Positions 7,509 through 17,163 of a stretch of DNA of 64,000 bases are shown in pieces; positions within the stretch are counted from its first letter, which is position 1, and the number at the start of each line of letters is the position of its first letter. The stretch spans positions 124,001 to 188,000 of the forward strand of contig NZ_NOXG01000004.1 of the NCBI RefSeq assembly GCF_003207955.1, read 5' to 3'. The notes beneath the pieces were generated by a model. That model made no database searches and was not told the origin of the DNA. It saw only the letters and a program-made list of their open reading frames with translations. The translations under genes and the position numbers were made by a program. Origin of the DNA: Novacetimonas pomaceti (GTDB lineage: Bacteria; Pseudomonadota; Alphaproteobacteria; Acetobacterales; Acetobacteraceae).

Positions 7509-9089
7509 CTATAATACGTCACTGTTGGTGTCGTGCTGATGGGAGAAATGTGAAGTTCGTGTCATGTCTGGCATGTCGTCGTCGAACGGGTCATATCCGT
7601 ATTCCGCCAGTGCGGAGGACGCGACCGGCAGCAGCAGACGCACCACAAGCCCCGGCTGCTGGCGGGAGAGCTGTATTTCCCCCCCATGCAGGTGCACGAT
7701 GGCGCGCACCATCGCCAGCCCCAGCCCGGACCCCGGCGTGTTGCGGGCCTTTTCGGCGCGGAAGAACCGTTCGGTGGCGCGTTCCATGTCCTCGTCGCTC
7801 ATGCCGATTCCCTCGTCACGGATTTCAACCCTCAGGATCGCGCCGCCCGCGGGCGTGACCAGGCGTCCCGTGGCGACGGGGGCGATATGGGCCGAAAGGC
7901 GGACGGTCGAATGTTCGGGGGAAAACTTGATGGCGTTGTCCAGCAGGTTGGCCACCGCCTGCTGGATCAGGGAACGGTCGCCGTAAAAGGGCAGGACGTC
8001 GTCCATGTCCAGTTCCAGCCCGATGCCGTGCGTTTCGGCCACGGCCTCGTACAGGTCCGCGATATCGAACAGGACGGGCCGCAGGTCGAACGTGGCAAAG
8101 GCGGAACGGCGGGCCCCCGTCTCGATCTGCGCGATGCGTAGCAGGGCCTCGAACACGGCGGTGATGTTGTCGAGGTTGCCGACCGCGCGTTCGATGGCCG
8201 CGCGCAGTTCGTCGGCGTCGCGGGCATGCAGTGCCGCGTCCTCCAGCTGCGTGCGCGCGCGTGTGATGGGGGTGCGCAGGTCATGGGCGATGGAATTGGA
8301 AACCTCCCGCACGCCATCCATCAGGCGCACGATCCGGTCGAGCATCTCGTTGATCGCCTCGGCCACCTGGTCCATCTCGTCGCCGTTGCCCACCAGCGGC
8401 ATGCGGCGGTTCAGGTCGCCATGGGCGATGGCCGAGGTGGTGCGTGCCACCGTCTTGACCATGCGGCGGAAGATGCGGTGGACCAGCATCGCCCCGCTGA
8501 CGGCAAGCAGCGTGACCATCACCCACGCCCATAACAGCGAATCCGTCAGCAGACGCCGCAGGATGCTGCGCGCGCGCATGTCGCGCCCCACCAGCAGCTT
8601 GTACCCGCTGTCCAGCTGTCCCGCCGTGTGGGTCTGTGCCGTGCCCGGCAGGCGATAGGCATGCAGTTCCGCAAGTCCGCGCAGCCCCGCGCGCGTATCG
8701 GGCAGGGAATACCAGCGATCGGTATATTCCACCTTTGCCGGCCATGATGACACGTTCCCCGCAAGGTAATTCCCCTCCGGGTCGATCACCATGTAGATCG
8801 CGTCATCGTCGAGGTTCTGCTCCAGCCGGTCCTCGATCGTCAGGGCCAGCGTGGGTACGCCCCCCATGACCCAGCGTTCGGCCAGCGCGCGGGCGTCGGC
8901 ATTGATCGCGGTTTCGACCTGGCGTTCCAGAAAGCCGATCGTCCCCCACCATATGAAGGACATGAACAGGATGGACGACAGCGCGAACAGCACCCCGTAA
9001 GCCAGCGAGAAGCGCAGGCTGGCGGAGCGGAACGCCCGCAGCCGCGGCCTGCGCGGCGCGGTGTCATGCAGGGGGGCGGGGTCCTTCAC
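7509..9089 (-). CDS. Sensor histidine kinase
   Basis: Inner-membrane kinase of a two-component system, 526 residues. First membrane segment about residues 30-52 (LAYGVLFALSSILFMSFIWW), periplasmic sensor region to about 185, second segment near WVMVTLLAVSGAMLV, then HAMP, the phospho-accepting H-box HDLRTPITRAR, the N-box NLLDNAIKFSPE and the G boxes DEGIGM and GSGLGLAMV. All ATP-binding motifs are present. It follows its response regulator by 30 bases. The signal is unknown; the flanking HtrA protease and exported proteins suggest envelope stress (inference). Confidence 0.93.
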   Translation of the reverse strand: MKDPAPLHDTAPRRPRLRAFRSASLRFSLAYGVLFALSSILFMSFIWWGTIGFLERQVETAINADARALAERWVMGGVPTLALTIEDRLEQNLDDDAIYMVIDPEGNYLAGNVSSWPAKVEYTDRWYSLPDTRAGLRGLAELHAYRLPGTAQTHTAGQLDSGYKLLVGRDMRARSILRRLLTDSLLWAWVMVTLLAVSGAMLVHRIFRRMVKTVARTTSAIAHGDLNRRMPLVGNGDEMDQVAEAINEMLDRIVRLMDGVREVSNSIAHDLRTPITRARTQLEDAALHARDADELRAAIERAVGNLDNITAVFEALLRIAQIETGARRSAFATFDLRPVLFDIADLYEAVAETHGIGLELDMDDVLPFYGDRSLIQQAVANLLDNAIKFSPEHSTVRLSAHIAPVATGRLVTPAGGAILRVEIRDEGIGMSDEDMERATERFFRAEKARNTPGSGLGLAMVRAIVHLHGGEIQLSRQQPGLVVRLLLPVASSALAEYGYDPFDDDMPDMTRTSHFSHQHDTNSDVL

Positions 9090-9119
9090 GGGTGGCGATG
9101 TCCCGCCCGCCGGGCCACG

Positions 9120-9800
9120 TCATTCCGCACGCAGCATGTATCCCGCGTTGCGGATGGTATGGATCAGCGGCGTGCCAAACGGCTTGTCCACCTTCTGGCG
9201 CAGGCGCGAGACATGGACGTCGATCACGTTGGTCTGCGGGTCGAAATGGTAATCCCACACCCCTTCAAGCAGCATGGTGCGCGTCACGACCTGCCCCGTA
9301 TGGCGCGTCAGGTATTCCAGCAGGCGGAATTCACGCGGCTGCAGGTCGATTTTCTGTCCCGCCCGGCGTACGGTGCGCGACAGCAGGTCGATTTCAAGGT
9401 CGGCGACCACCAGCTTGGTCTGCGGCACCTGTTCGGTGCGCCCGCGCCGGCCCAGCGCCTCCACCCGGGCGAGGAGTTCGCTGAAGGCAAAGGGCTTGGT
9501 CACGTAATCGTCGCCACCGGCCTTCAGCCCCTGCACGCGGTCATCGACATCCGCCAGCGCCGACAGCAGCAGCACGGGCGTCGTGTTGTTCTGCGCGCGG
9601 ATCGTTTCCAGCAGGCGCAGTCCGTCAATCCCGCCCGGCAGCATCCGGTCGAGGATGATGAGGTCGAATTTCTCGCTGACCGCCAGGAACAGCCCGTCCT
9701 TGCCATTGTCTGTCAGTTCGGTCAGGTGGCCTGCCTCGCGCAGGCCCTTGGCCACGAAGTTGCGAACCGTCGGGTCGTCTTCCACCACAAGAATATGCAC
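9120..9800 (-). CDS. OmpR/PhoB-type response regulator
   Basis: 226 residues, the normal length. The receiver domain (1-115) has the acidic pair VVEDD, the phospho-acceptor aspartate near residue 51 in LIILDRMLPGG, and the conserved lysine in DYVTKPF. The C-terminal winged-helix DNA-binding domain contains LQPREFRLLEYLTRHTGQVV and NVIDVHVSRLRQKVD, typical of the OmpR family. It is upstream of, and likely cotranscribed with, its kinase. An HtrA-type protease gene ends 146 bases upstream in the same direction and may be a regulated target (inference). Confidence 0.94.
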   Translation of the reverse strand: MHILVVEDDPTVRNFVAKGLREAGHLTELTDNGKDGLFLAVSEKFDLIILDRMLPGGIDGLRLLETIRAQNNTTPVLLLSALADVDDRVQGLKAGGDDYVTKPFAFSELLARVEALGRRGRTEQVPQTKLVVADLEIDLLSRTVRRAGQKIDLQPREFRLLEYLTRHTGQVVTRTMLLEGVWDYHFDPQTNVIDVHVSRLRQKVDKPFGTPLIHTIRNAGYMLRAE

Positions 9801-9946
9801 GTTACCTCACTGATCGGCAGTCCGGTTGTCATTCTACGCCCGTCGCGCGACATGGCCAGAGCGGATGCGGCGCGCGGACATTACCGATGTTACATATGGA
9901 TTGGTGGCCCGGCCGTTAAGGGGCGGACGGACCATGCCCGCGCCGT

Positions 9947-11134
9947 TCAGTCGTCCGTGTCGTCGGGGCGGTATCCGACAACCGCCGGAATGGCCAGGGT
10001 GTCATGGCGGCGGCGGACATGCAGCACGACGGTGGAGGCCGGGCGCTTTGCGGCGATGGAGCGGATCAGCATGCGTGAACTGTCGATGGGTTCGTCGTTT
10101 ACTGCGGTGATGTAATCGCCGATATGCAGCCCCGCCTTCATCGCCGGGCCGCCCCGGTCGATTCCCACGATTTCCACCCCTGGCACATGGGTATCGCCCC
10201 CATCCGTCAGCGTGACGCCAAGCCAGCCACGGTCGATATGCCCGTTGCGGCGCAGTTCCTCGACGATCGGGGCCACGATTTCGGACGGGATGCCGAAACC
10301 GATTCCCACCGATCCCCCGGTGGGCGAGACGATGGCGGTATTGAGGGCCACCACCTGCCCGCTGAGGTTGAAGGACGGGCCGCCCGAATTGCCCGGATTG
10401 ATCGGCGCGTCGAGTTGGAGGAAGTCATCGAACGGGCTGGTCCCGATATCGCGTCCCCGGGCGGACACGATGCCCGCCGTCACGGATGACCCCAGCCCGA
10501 ACGGGTTGCCCGCCGCCATGATCCAGTCGCCGATATTCACCAGCCTGCTGTCGCCCCACCTGACGAAGGGCAGGGGATGGGGGGGCTGGACCTTGATGAC
10601 CGCGATATCCGTCAGGTCATCGCTGCCGATCAGGTGCGCGGGCAGTTCCGTCCCATCCGTCAGCGAGACGGTGATGTGGTCGGCATCGCCCACGACATGG
10701 GTGTTCGTGACGACAATGCCGTCGGGGTCGATGATGAATCCCGATCCCGCGCCCAGCATTTCCTCCCCGTGGGAGCGCATGCGTTCGCGGAATTTATGCT
10801 CGAACGGGGTGCCCCGCACGCTTGGCAGCACGCGCTGCCCGTTGCGCTGGCCGGTTGCGTCCTGCGTCACCGCGATGTTGACCACCGCCGGTCCCACCAT
10901 CCGCACCAGCGGCGCGAATGTCAGCGGCCCCGACGCGACCACTGGCGGCGCGGGGGGGGCGAACAGGGACGCGGCGTCCGGCGACACGGGCCTGGGCGAC
11001 ACGGGCTGGGGCGATACGGGCGCGGGCGCGGTCACTGGTGCCACCGCCTGCGCCCGCGCGGCGTGGGCAGGGCAGCAGGCCATGGCCACGATCAGTGGCG
11101 CGATCACAGGCGGGCGGGAAAGGCGGCGGGCCAT
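9947..11134 (-). CDS. HtrA/DegQ-like periplasmic serine protease
   Basis: Degrades or refolds damaged envelope proteins. 395 residues from ATG 11134, chosen because a signal peptide starts there (MARRLSRPPVIAPLIVAMAC). The catalytic triad is visible: His in TNTHVVGD, Asp in LTDIAVIKV, Ser in GNSGGPS. A single PDZ domain follows (GWLGVTLTDGG, then GGPAMKAGLHIGDYITAVND), so the order is protease-PDZ, like DegS or short HtrA forms rather than two-PDZ DegP. A Pro/Val/Ser repeat linker lies just after the signal peptide. It is upstream of a two-component system. Confidence 0.92.
   Translation of the reverse strand: MARRLSRPPVIAPLIVAMACCPAHAARAQAVAPVTAPAPVSPQPVSPRPVSPDAASLFAPPAPPVVASGPLTFAPLVRMVGPAVVNIAVTQDATGQRNGQRVLPSVRGTPFEHKFRERMRSHGEEMLGAGSGFIIDPDGIVVTNTHVVGDADHITVSLTDGTELPAHLIGSDDLTDIAVIKVQPPHPLPFVRWGDSRLVNIGDWIMAAGNPFGLGSSVTAGIVSARGRDIGTSPFDDFLQLDAPINPGNSGGPSFNLSGQVVALNTAIVSPTGGSVGIGFGIPSEIVAPIVEELRRNGHIDRGWLGVTLTDGGDTHVPGVEIVGIDRGGPAMKAGLHIGDYITAVNDEPIDSSRMLIRSIAAKRPASTVVLHVRRRHDTLAIPAVVGYRPDDTDD
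10980..11024 (-). repeat. Three tandem 15-base repeats in the HtrA linker
   Basis: Near-identical units at 10980-10994, 10995-11009 and 11010-11024 share the core GGCGAYACGGGC on the plus strand. In the protein they encode the repeated PVSPx pentapeptide (PVSPQ, PVSPR, PVSPD), a flexible linker between signal peptide and protease domain. In-frame unit gain or loss would only change linker length. Confidence 0.85.
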
Positions 11135-11258
11135 ATAAATCCGTAACGGGTCAGGGCGCGGGGTTACCCACTGAACCGTGATGATAGGCGAAAAAAAAGG
11201 CAATGCCATGGCGTGTGGCAAAGGTGTGGCAAATCATTGGCGCACTGCGGCGTCCATG

Positions 11259-13826
11259 TCACGTTCCACGGCGTGGCGGCCGCCGCGACGGGGTGGCCTG
11301 CGCCGGGTCCTCGGGCCAGTCGTGGCGGGGATAGCGGCCGCGCATGTCACGGCGCATGTCGGCCCATGAACCGGCCCAGAACCCCGCAAGGTCGGCGGTG
11401 ATCGCCTGCGGCCGCCCGGCGGGCGAAAGCAGCGCGATCCGCAGCCCGACCCGTCCCTGCGCAAGCCGGGGCGTTTCATGCAGGCCATAGAAGGTCTGCG
11501 CCCGCGCGGAGGCCAGCGGCACCGGCTGGAGATAGTCGATCCCCACGCGCCCCCCCGGCAGGTCGAGCGCGGGGGGCAGCGTCGCATCCAGCCAGCGCAG
11601 CGCGTCATGCGCGATCATGGCGCGCAGCACCGCCAGCAGGTCGAGCGCGCGGATTTCGCTCATGCGCGCCATGCCCCCGATCCACGCGCCCAGCCATTCC
11701 CCCACGCTGGCGGCCAGCGCCGCGTCGGACAGGTCGGGCAGGTCGGCGCGATCCAGCACGTCGCGCGCAAGGGCGACGCGGGCCTGAAGCTGCCGGCACT
11801 GCGGCGTCCAGTCAAAGGCGGCGGCAAGGTTCTGTCCGACCTGCCGGACCAGCAGGTCGGCCACCTCCGTCGCATCGGCGGTCACGGTACGGTCCCGCAG
11901 GACCAGCGCGCCAAGCCGCAGCCGGCGCCGCGCCATCACCGCGCCGGTGGCGGGGTCGATGGTGGTTTCCACCTGCTCATGCGTGCGGGCCATGACGCTG
12001 TCCGGCAGGTTTTCGGGGTCGAGTGGCGCGGCCAGGCGGATTTCGCACGCGGTGCGGACATGCATTCCCGCCACCGCCAGAAGCGGCAGGCTGGCGAGGG
12101 GATCGGTCTTTCCCATGCGGGCGCTGCCGCCGCCCGACAGGCGGAACGACCCGATATCGCCACGCCGCTGCGCGATGCGGTCGGGAAAGGCCGCCGCCAG
12201 CAGCGCCGCGCAGTCGCCGTGGGCCTCCTGCTCCCGGCCCAGCCCCATGCGGCGGCGGTACTGCCGCGCGGCCTGGCGGATGCGCGACAGCGCCCCCCGG
12301 TCCGCCGCCGGGTGATCGCCGCCCGCGATCAGGTCAAGGCGCAGGCGGATGTCGGCGGGGGGGATGGCGTTGCCGCCCGGCCCGCGCCCCGACGGACGTG
12401 GGCGCAGCGGATCGCGTTCCTCCAGCAGGGCGGCAAGGTCGGCGGCCAGCGCGGCCTCGCCCGGGGTGCGCGCGGCCAGCATCATCGCGGCAAGTCGCGG
12501 ATGCGCGCCAAGCTGCGCCATCCGGGTGCCGGTTTCGGTAATCCGCCCGTCTTCGGATACTGCCCCAAGGGCAAGCAGCAGGCTGCGCGCGGCCTCGAAC
12601 GCGCCGTTGGGGGGCGTGTCGGCAAAGGGCAGGTCCGCGGGCGGCGTGCCCATCGCCGCCTGCCATGCCGCCGTGTCCAGGCGCAGGCCGGTCAGTTCGG
12701 CCTCCATGATCTCGGGCCGGTCGTGCGGCGGCATGGCGCGCGATGTCGTCTCGCTCCACAGGCGTATCGCAATGCCCGGCGCCACGCGGCCCGCGCGGCC
12801 CGCGCGCTGGGCGGCGGCGGCGCGCGATATGCGCGCGGTCTCCAGCTTCGTCAGGCCGGTGCCCGCATCAAGGCGCGGCGTGCGGCGGAAACCGCCATCG
12901 ATCACGATCCGCACCCCCGGCACCGTCAGCGACGTTTCCGCGATGGAAGTGGACAGGATCACCCGTCGCCCCCGCGCATGCGGCCGCAGGACGTAATCCT
13001 GCTCCCCGGGTGGAAGCTCGCCATACAGTGGCAGGACCTCTGCCGTCACGTCGGCCAGGGCGGCCTGCGTGCGGCGGATTTCCCCAACGCCGGGCAGGAA
13101 GGCGAGGATGTCGCCTTCCTCCTCCGCCAGGGCGGCGCGGATCGCGCGCGCCATGGCGTCGGGCAGGTCGCGCTGGTGGGGGATGTCGCGACGCGCGTGG
13201 CGGATTTCGACGGGGAACATGCGCCCCGCGCTTTCGATGACCGGCGCGTCCATCCGCTGTGACAGGGTGGCGGCGTCGGTCGTTGCCGACATCGCCACCA
13301 GCCGCAGGTCGGGCCGCAGTTCGCGCTGCAGGTCAAGGCAGAAGGCCAGCGCCGCGTCCACATCGACGGAGCGTTCGTGGATTTCGTCAAAGATGACGCA
13401 GGCGACGCCATCCAGCGTCGGGTCCGCCAGCAGCCGGCGCACCAGCAGCCCCTCGGTCACCACCTCGATTCGCGTCGCGGCGGAGGACGCGCCGTCAAGC
13501 CGCGTGCGATACCCGATCAGGCCGCCCGGTTCCTGTCCGATCAGTTCCGCCATCCGCCGCGCGGCCGCGCGGGCGGCCAGACGGCGGGGTTCGAGCATCA
13601 CGATGCGCCCGTCCCCCCGCCATGGCGCGGCCAGCAGCGCAAGCGGCACCAGCGTCGTCTTGCCCGCGCCGGGGGGCGCCACCAGCACCGCGCCGCCGCC
13701 CTGCTCCAGCGCGGCGCGCAGCCGTGGCAGTGCGTCGGCCACGGGCAGGTCGGTGCCGGGGCCTGCGCCGGGCGCGAACAGGTCGGGTGGGAAAAGCGGA
13801 TTTTGCAGGGATGGATCGGACGCCAT
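11259..13826 (-). CDS. hrpB: ATP-dependent helicase HrpB
   Basis: DEAH-box RNA-type helicase of 855 residues, the family's usual size. Walker A is APPGAGKTTLVPLAL near residues 45-60; the DEAH-type box is VIFDEIHERS, SAT is MSATTD, and the later motif is QRAGRAGRVAPG. The C-terminal HrpB-specific region follows to the end. ATG 13826 is used because family homology begins soon after it; the frame is open further upstream but that stretch overlaps the divergent promoter region. Its physiological role in bacteria is poorly defined. It is divergent from the DsbD-like gene. Confidence 0.93.
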   Translation of the reverse strand: MASDPSLQNPLFPPDLFAPGAGPGTDLPVADALPRLRAALEQGGGAVLVAPPGAGKTTLVPLALLAAPWRGDGRIVMLEPRRLAARAAARRMAELIGQEPGGLIGYRTRLDGASSAATRIEVVTEGLLVRRLLADPTLDGVACVIFDEIHERSVDVDAALAFCLDLQRELRPDLRLVAMSATTDAATLSQRMDAPVIESAGRMFPVEIRHARRDIPHQRDLPDAMARAIRAALAEEEGDILAFLPGVGEIRRTQAALADVTAEVLPLYGELPPGEQDYVLRPHARGRRVILSTSIAETSLTVPGVRIVIDGGFRRTPRLDAGTGLTKLETARISRAAAAQRAGRAGRVAPGIAIRLWSETTSRAMPPHDRPEIMEAELTGLRLDTAAWQAAMGTPPADLPFADTPPNGAFEAARSLLLALGAVSEDGRITETGTRMAQLGAHPRLAAMMLAARTPGEAALAADLAALLEERDPLRPRPSGRGPGGNAIPPADIRLRLDLIAGGDHPAADRGALSRIRQAARQYRRRMGLGREQEAHGDCAALLAAAFPDRIAQRRGDIGSFRLSGGGSARMGKTDPLASLPLLAVAGMHVRTACEIRLAAPLDPENLPDSVMARTHEQVETTIDPATGAVMARRRLRLGALVLRDRTVTADATEVADLLVRQVGQNLAAAFDWTPQCRQLQARVALARDVLDRADLPDLSDAALAASVGEWLGAWIGGMARMSEIRALDLLAVLRAMIAHDALRWLDATLPPALDLPGGRVGIDYLQPVPLASARAQTFYGLHETPRLAQGRVGLRIALLSPAGRPQAITADLAGFWAGSWADMRRDMRGRYPRHDWPEDPAQATPSRRPPRRGT

Positions 13827-13863
13827 ATCGTGCTTTATGACGTGTGCGACATGCGCGCGGCAA

Positions 13864-13893
13864 TGCCTGAACGGCCGCATACGGTTATATAAT
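13864..13893 (+). promoter_or_regulatory. Possible promoter for the DsbD-like gene
   Basis: A consensus -10 box TATAAT stands at 13888-13893 in the 109-base divergent gap, 43 bases before the GTG start. The -35 region about 17 bases upstream (around GCCTGA) matches poorly. The AT-rich run GTTATATAATAC is striking in this GC-rich window and may also serve the divergent hrpB. Confidence 0.4.
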
Positions 13894-13935
13894 ACAGGCA
13901 TTTCGCCCCCATCGACCCTGACGGAGTGTTCCTGC

Positions 13936-16053
13936 GTGGCAATCTTGCGCTTACTCTTCACGCTGTGCGTCGTGACATGCCTTGCCCCCGTCCTGTCGCG
14001 CGCGGGGCTTGCCGCGCAGAGCACGCCGGTTTCCAGTCCGCATGGCACGGCAACGCTGCTCAGCGACAGCGACACCTTCATGCCGGGACAGGAGATGCAT
14101 TTCGGCCTGCGCCTGCAGCTGGCGCCGGGATGGCATACGTACTGGCAAAACCCCGGCGACGCGGGGGAGGCGGTGACGCTGGCGCTGCATGCGTCCGGCG
14201 GGGCCGTGGGCGAAGGCGGCCCCATCGAATGGCCTGTGCCACAGCGGCTGAGTGACGGGCCGCTGATGTCCTATGCCTATACCGGCGACGTGCTGCTGCC
14301 GGTGCGCCTGGAACCGCGCGAGGCGGAGGAGGGGGCCGACATGGTGGTGGACGCCACCGCCGACTGGCTGGTCTGCGCCACCGTCTGCGTGCCCGAACAT
14401 GGCGAATTCAGCCTGACGCTGCCACGCGGGCCGCTTTCGCCGTCCGCGCAGGCGCCGCTTTTCGCCCGGGCGGCGGCGCAGCGTCCGGTGGCCTCTCCCT
14501 TCGCCGCGCGGATCGCCGCCGACGGCACGCTGTCGCTGATGGGGGCGGGACTGTCGCCCGCCATGGTCCGGGAGGCATGGTTCATGCCTGAACAGCCGGG
14601 GCTGATCGATCATGACGCGCCGCAGCCGCTGCATGTGCGCGACGGGCTGCTGCAGCTGGGGCTGAAGGTGGCGGACGGGTTCCACAAGGATGCGCCCCTG
14701 CCGGGAATCGTGGTCATCCGCGATGTATCCGGCCGCGAACAGGCGCTGGCGATCACCGCGCAGCCGGGGGGCGCGCCCGCGATGGCGTCAGCCCCCCCCA
14801 CGGGCAGTAGCGCGGGGCTGCTGCGGCTGGTGGCGCTGGCGTTCGCGGGGGGGATGATCCTGAACCTGATGCCGTGCGTGTTTCCGGTCCTGGCGATGAA
14901 GATCCTCTCGCTCGAACGCATGGCGCGGGGGGAACGCCGCGCCGCGCTGACGGGGGCGGCGCTGTATGCCGGGGGCATCGTCGCGACCTTCGTGCTGCTG
15001 GGCGTGGTGATCGTGGGACTGCGCATGGCGGGCAATGTCGTGGGGTGGGGATTCCAGTTCCAGTCGGTGACGTTCGTCACGCTGATGTGCTGGCTGCTGT
15101 TCGCCATTTCGCTCAACCTGCTGGGGGTCTTTTCCTTCGGGATGCGCATCGCGGCGCTGGGGGGCGGGGGGACGCTGTCGGGGCATATGGGGGATTTCCT
15201 GACCGGCGTGCTGGCGGTCGTGGTCGCCACGCCCTGCACCGCGCCGTTCATGGGGGCGGCGGTCGCCGGCGCGCTTTCGGCGTCGCCGGTGGTCGGGATC
15301 GTGATCTTCGTCGCCATGGGGCTGGGCCTTGCGGCACCTTACCTGCTGCTGGCGATGGTGCCGGGGCTGGTCCGGCTGCTGCCGCGTCCGGGGGCGTGGA
15401 TGGAAATCGTGCGCCAGGCGCTGGCCTTTCCCATGCTGGCGACGTGCGTGTGGCTGGCGTGGGTCGCCACATTGCAGGGCGGGCAGGTCGCGGTGCCGGT
15501 GCTGGCGGGGGGAATGGTGCTGATCGCGCTGGCGGCGTGGCTGTTGCGCATGGCGCAGGACGCGGCGATGACCGGCACGGGGAAGGAGGGCTTCATCCTT
15601 GGCTGCCGGGGCGGGGCGCTGTTTGCCATCGGCCTTGCGCTGGGTGGCGTGCTGATGGTCATGCCCGCCCTTGCCCCGCCGGGCGCGGACGCCACGCAGG
15701 CTCAGTCCACCGACGACGGGACGGAGGCATTTTCGCAGGCGCGGCTTGACGCCCTGCGGGCACAGGGCAGGCCGGTCTTCATCGACATGACGGCGGCATG
15801 GTGCATTTCATGTCTGGTGAATGAACGTGTCGCCCTGTCGCCGCAGCATGTGCGCGACGCCTTTGCCCGGCAGGGCGTCGTCTACATGAAGGGCGACTGG
15901 ACCGGGCGCGATGCTGCGATCACCACCTTCCTGCGCGATCACGGGCGCGACGGGGTGCCTTTATATGTCTATTACCCCGCGCATCAGGAGGGGATCGTCC
16001 TGCCCCAGATACTGACGCCGGGGCTGGTGCTGCGGACGATCGGCGCGCAATAG
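13936..16053 (+). CDS. DsbD/ScsB-like thiol:disulfide interchange protein
   Basis: Moves electrons from cytoplasmic thioredoxin across the inner membrane to periplasmic thiol proteins. 705 residues from GTG 13936, preceded by ACGGAG. After a signal peptide, the N-terminal periplasmic domain carries a cysteine pair in WLVCATVCVPE. The membrane core has the two redox-active cysteines in NLMPCVFPV and VATPCTAPF among about eight membrane segments. The C-terminal thioredoxin-like domain contains AAWCISCLVNE (CxxC). All three redox centres are intact. The long N-terminal domain resembles ScsB more than classical DsbD. Its partner proteins are not nearby. Confidence 0.88.
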   Translation: MAILRLLFTLCVVTCLAPVLSRAGLAAQSTPVSSPHGTATLLSDSDTFMPGQEMHFGLRLQLAPGWHTYWQNPGDAGEAVTLALHASGGAVGEGGPIEWPVPQRLSDGPLMSYAYTGDVLLPVRLEPREAEEGADMVVDATADWLVCATVCVPEHGEFSLTLPRGPLSPSAQAPLFARAAAQRPVASPFAARIAADGTLSLMGAGLSPAMVREAWFMPEQPGLIDHDAPQPLHVRDGLLQLGLKVADGFHKDAPLPGIVVIRDVSGREQALAITAQPGGAPAMASAPPTGSSAGLLRLVALAFAGGMILNLMPCVFPVLAMKILSLERMARGERRAALTGAALYAGGIVATFVLLGVVIVGLRMAGNVVGWGFQFQSVTFVTLMCWLLFAISLNLLGVFSFGMRIAALGGGGTLSGHMGDFLTGVLAVVVATPCTAPFMGAAVAGALSASPVVGIVIFVAMGLGLAAPYLLLAMVPGLVRLLPRPGAWMEIVRQALAFPMLATCVWLAWVATLQGGQVAVPVLAGGMVLIALAAWLLRMAQDAAMTGTGKEGFILGCRGGALFAIGLALGGVLMVMPALAPPGADATQAQSTDDGTEAFSQARLDALRAQGRPVFIDMTAAWCISCLVNERVALSPQHVRDAFARQGVVYMKGDWTGRDAAITTFLRDHGRDGVPLYVYYPAHQEGIVLPQILTPGLVLRTIGAQ

Positions 16054-16104
16054 GCGCGCCGGGACCCACAGCACCACGGGAAGGCCGTGCCTTCCCGCGC
16101 CGGA

Positions 16105-17022
16105 TCAGTTGGTGCCGCTGGTGCTGCCTGTGCCGGAGGGCGGCAGGGTCAGGTATCCCGGCTGGGGCGAACGCAGGCGGGGCGCCTTGGTCGTCGTCGT
16201 GGTCGTGGCGGAGGGTCCGCCATCGGGAAAGATGGGGTCAGGCCCGTCATTCGCCGCCGCCGGGGCTGCCGGCGCGGTGGACGTTGTGGCGGGCGTTGAC
16301 GAAACGGCGGCCGGCATGTCCGACGACGTCGTGTTGGGCATGGGCATCGTCACGGTCTGCGCCGCGCCCGTGCCGGATGACGCGCCGTCAAGCGACTGTT
16401 CTGACACCGCGCCTGCGACCGGCGCGGTCGTCAGCCAGTTGCCAAGGTTGTTGCGGATCTGCGATTCCAGTTCCCGGTTCATGTCCTGCATCATCAGGTT
16501 GACGAGTTCATACAGGTTCGCGGTCGTATCGGTATTGCCCTTCGTCGCCTTGGGATCGTAGGAGCGCGTGACCTGCGCCACCGCGTATCCCTTGCGCAGC
16601 CCGTCGGCGGACACGACGTCGAGATGGACATTCATCTGCCCGTCAAGGATGCCGCCCGGTTCATGCAGGATGGAGGCGCGGTCGATGGTGAACACGCCAT
16701 GTCCCCCGCTGCCCGATGCGATCAGCCGGTCATGCGCCATCTGCTTCAGTGCCTGGTCCGGTGGCGTGGGCGCGCGGTTGGACAGGTCGCCGGGCACCAT
16801 TCCGGGCTGTCCCCGGTCGACGATGGAAATGCTGGCGACATTCAGGTTCAGCGGCGCGAGGTTGCTGTAGCTGAGCGGCGCGAACGTCATGGTCGGCTGC
16901 TGCTGGTCATTGTGGCATGCCCCCAGCATGACAAGCGGCAGGCCAAGCGCCATCAGCCGCGCCATGCGCATGGCCCGCATGGCGCGGGAGGGACGGGGAA
17001 CGGTCGGACAGGGCGGATGCAT
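16105..17022 (-). CDS. Predicted lipoprotein of unknown function
   Basis: 305 residues. The signal ends in a lipobox LVMLGAC, so the protein should be lipid-anchored at Cys about 37. The middle (to about residue 200) has an alternating pattern with NLNVASISIVDRG and ANLYELVNLMMQDMNRELE; the last 100 residues are Thr/Ser/Pro/Ala-rich and probably disordered. I do not recognise the family. It ends 52 bases from the convergent DsbD-like gene. The start could also be one of the downstream ATG codons (MRAMRMARLM), which give a shorter n-region. Confidence 0.7.
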   Translation of the reverse strand: MHPPCPTVPRPSRAMRAMRMARLMALGLPLVMLGACHNDQQQPTMTFAPLSYSNLAPLNLNVASISIVDRGQPGMVPGDLSNRAPTPPDQALKQMAHDRLIASGSGGHGVFTIDRASILHEPGGILDGQMNVHLDVVSADGLRKGYAVAQVTRSYDPKATKGNTDTTANLYELVNLMMQDMNRELESQIRNNLGNWLTTAPVAGAVSEQSLDGASSGTGAAQTVTMPMPNTTSSDMPAAVSSTPATTSTAPAAPAAANDGPDPIFPDGGPSATTTTTTKAPRLRSPQPGYLTLPPSGTGSTSGTN

Positions 17023-17163
17023 GAACGGATTTCCCGAAAAAGCTCTGGCGTCCGGTCCTGGCCCGGACGCGCCACAGGTCATGTTGAAACGTCGGCCATC
17101 ATGGCACATTCCGGCCCCCGGAAAACAGGTGGGGCGCAGGCCGGAGGGAAGACAGGCCGGTGG

